Of a stretch of DNA of 7,333 bases, positions 6,994 through 7,333 are shown piece by piece. How positions within the stretch are numbered: the first letter of the stretch is position 1; the number at the start of each line of letters is the position of its first letter. The stretch is taken from assembly GCA_947453875.1 (NCBI GenBank), contig CANGIH010000116.1:1-7333 (forward strand), written 5' to 3'. Source of the stretch: Planctomycetaceae bacterium (GTDB lineage Bacteria; Planctomycetota; Planctomycetia; Pirellulales; UBA1268). The notes beneath the pieces were generated by a model. That model worked only from the letters and a program-made list of their open reading frames with translations. It was not told where the DNA came from and did no database searches. The translations under genes and the position numbers were made by a program.

Positions 6994-7065
6994 GGCGGTT
7001 GGGGGGCGGATGGAAGATGTCTGCCGAGCGGAGGCGGACGACAATCGTACCAGACACCGTGAAGG
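6994..7065 (-). promoter_or_regulatory. spacer with possible extended -10 for the downstream cluster
   Basis: This 72-base gap is the only non-overlapping junction inside the minus-strand cluster. On the minus strand TGG-TACGAT (7052-7044) resembles an extended -10 box (TGn plus four of six TATAAT bases). No good -35 lies 16-18 bases upstream. A start of transcription near 7037 would leave a leader of about 44 bases before the DUF4239 start. This is weak evidence; the cluster may simply be read from a promoter outside the window. Confidence 0.2.
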
Positions 7066-7074
7066 TCACTTCAC
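7059..7074 (-). terminator. small hairpin across the DUF3299-like stop codon
   Basis: On the minus strand GTGAAG, loop TGAC and CTTCAC form a perfect six-base-pair stem that spans the TGA stop at 7068-7066. There is no T-run after it. It could act as a weak attenuator or RNA-end protector between the first and later genes, or be chance. Confidence 0.2.
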
Positions 7075-7333
7075 CTCGTCGCCATCGATCGCGTAGACGG
7101 CCAGATGCTTGCCGTCGGGGCCTTTGAGTTCCTCGAGACGGAACGTGCCCGCCACCGCCACCGGTCGGATCGAGAAGTCGGCCGATTTTCCCGGGACCAT
7201 CCGCACGACGACGCAATCGTGGAGGAGGGCCCCGGGGCCGAAGCAACACTCCATGTTGTCGCGAACGAGGACAAACTGCGTGATCCCCCGCTGCTGGAAA
7301 CTGGGGAGGATGTATCCACGGATTCGCACCCGC
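7066..7333 (-). CDS. DUF3299-like protein, C-terminal part only
   Basis: Only the last 88 or so codons are in the window; the frame stays open to the edge (…RVRIRGYILPSF…), so the start lies outside. A GTG at 7329 could be read as a start, but it falls in the middle of a beta-strand motif and is unlikely to be real. The fragment shows VRIRGYILPSFQQRGITQFVL, then a cysteine pair in ECCFGPG, then VVVRMVPGKSADFSIRPVAVAGTFRLEE and YAIDGDEV. This resembles the carboxy half of DUF3299 proteins, with a GY-x-LP opening, an F-x-LV strand and a paired-cysteine or CxxP region. In planctomycetes similar proteins sit near ABC-type exporter genes, as far as I recall. The function is unknown. It is the most upstream visible gene of the minus-strand cluster, 72 bases ahead of the DUF4239 gene. 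Confidence 0.65.
   Translation of the reverse strand, partial: RVRIRGYILPSFQQRGITQFVLVRDNMECCFGPGALLHDCVVVRMVPGKSADFSIRPVAVAGTFRLEELKGPDGKHLAVYAIDGDEVK

Noticed and set aside
1..7333. CRISPR arrays, tRNA or rRNA genes, insertion sequences and long repeats
   Set aside because: I read through the window for repeated units, clover-leaf segments, transposase-like proteins and terminal inverted repeats and saw none; only short chance hairpins are present.

Overview
The window is GC-rich bacterial DNA with densely packed genes. Its protein content points to a planctomycete. The clues are a large TolC-like lipoprotein with a long amino-terminal section and a proline-rich tail, a secreted protein with a CPFC motif just after its signal peptide, and a DUF3299-like protein with a CCFGPG motif. 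This taxonomic call is inference from protein style; there is no rRNA gene or other phylogenetic marker here.

Layout. The plus strand opens with the last 122 codons of a flavin transferase (ApbE family, ends 371). A non-coding gap of about 268 bases follows, then a 792-residue TolC-family outer-membrane lipoprotein gene (640-3018). It meets, tail to tail across 56 bases, a minus-strand cluster that fills the rest of the window. In the direction of transcription the cluster reads: the end of a DUF3299-like protein (7333-7066, 5' end outside the window), a four-helix DUF4239 (bestrophin-like) membrane protein (6993-6199), a UrtA-type urea/short-chain-amide substrate-binding lipoprotein (6202-4874), an AIM24-family protein (4881-4201) and a secreted CPFC-motif protein with a helical body (4208-3075).

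How the genes fit together. The last four cluster genes overlap end to start (ATGA once, the octamer ATGGCTGA twice), so they are almost certainly co-transcribed and probably translationally coupled. The UrtA-like protein keeps the family's characteristic motifs, yet no urea permease, ATPase or urease gene is present in the window. Its nearest partner is instead a DUF4239 membrane protein. This binding protein + DUF4239 + AIM24 + CPFC protein set is the most unusual thing here and could be an envelope-located sensing or channel module; that role is inference. The apbE-TolC side has no visible functional link to the cluster.
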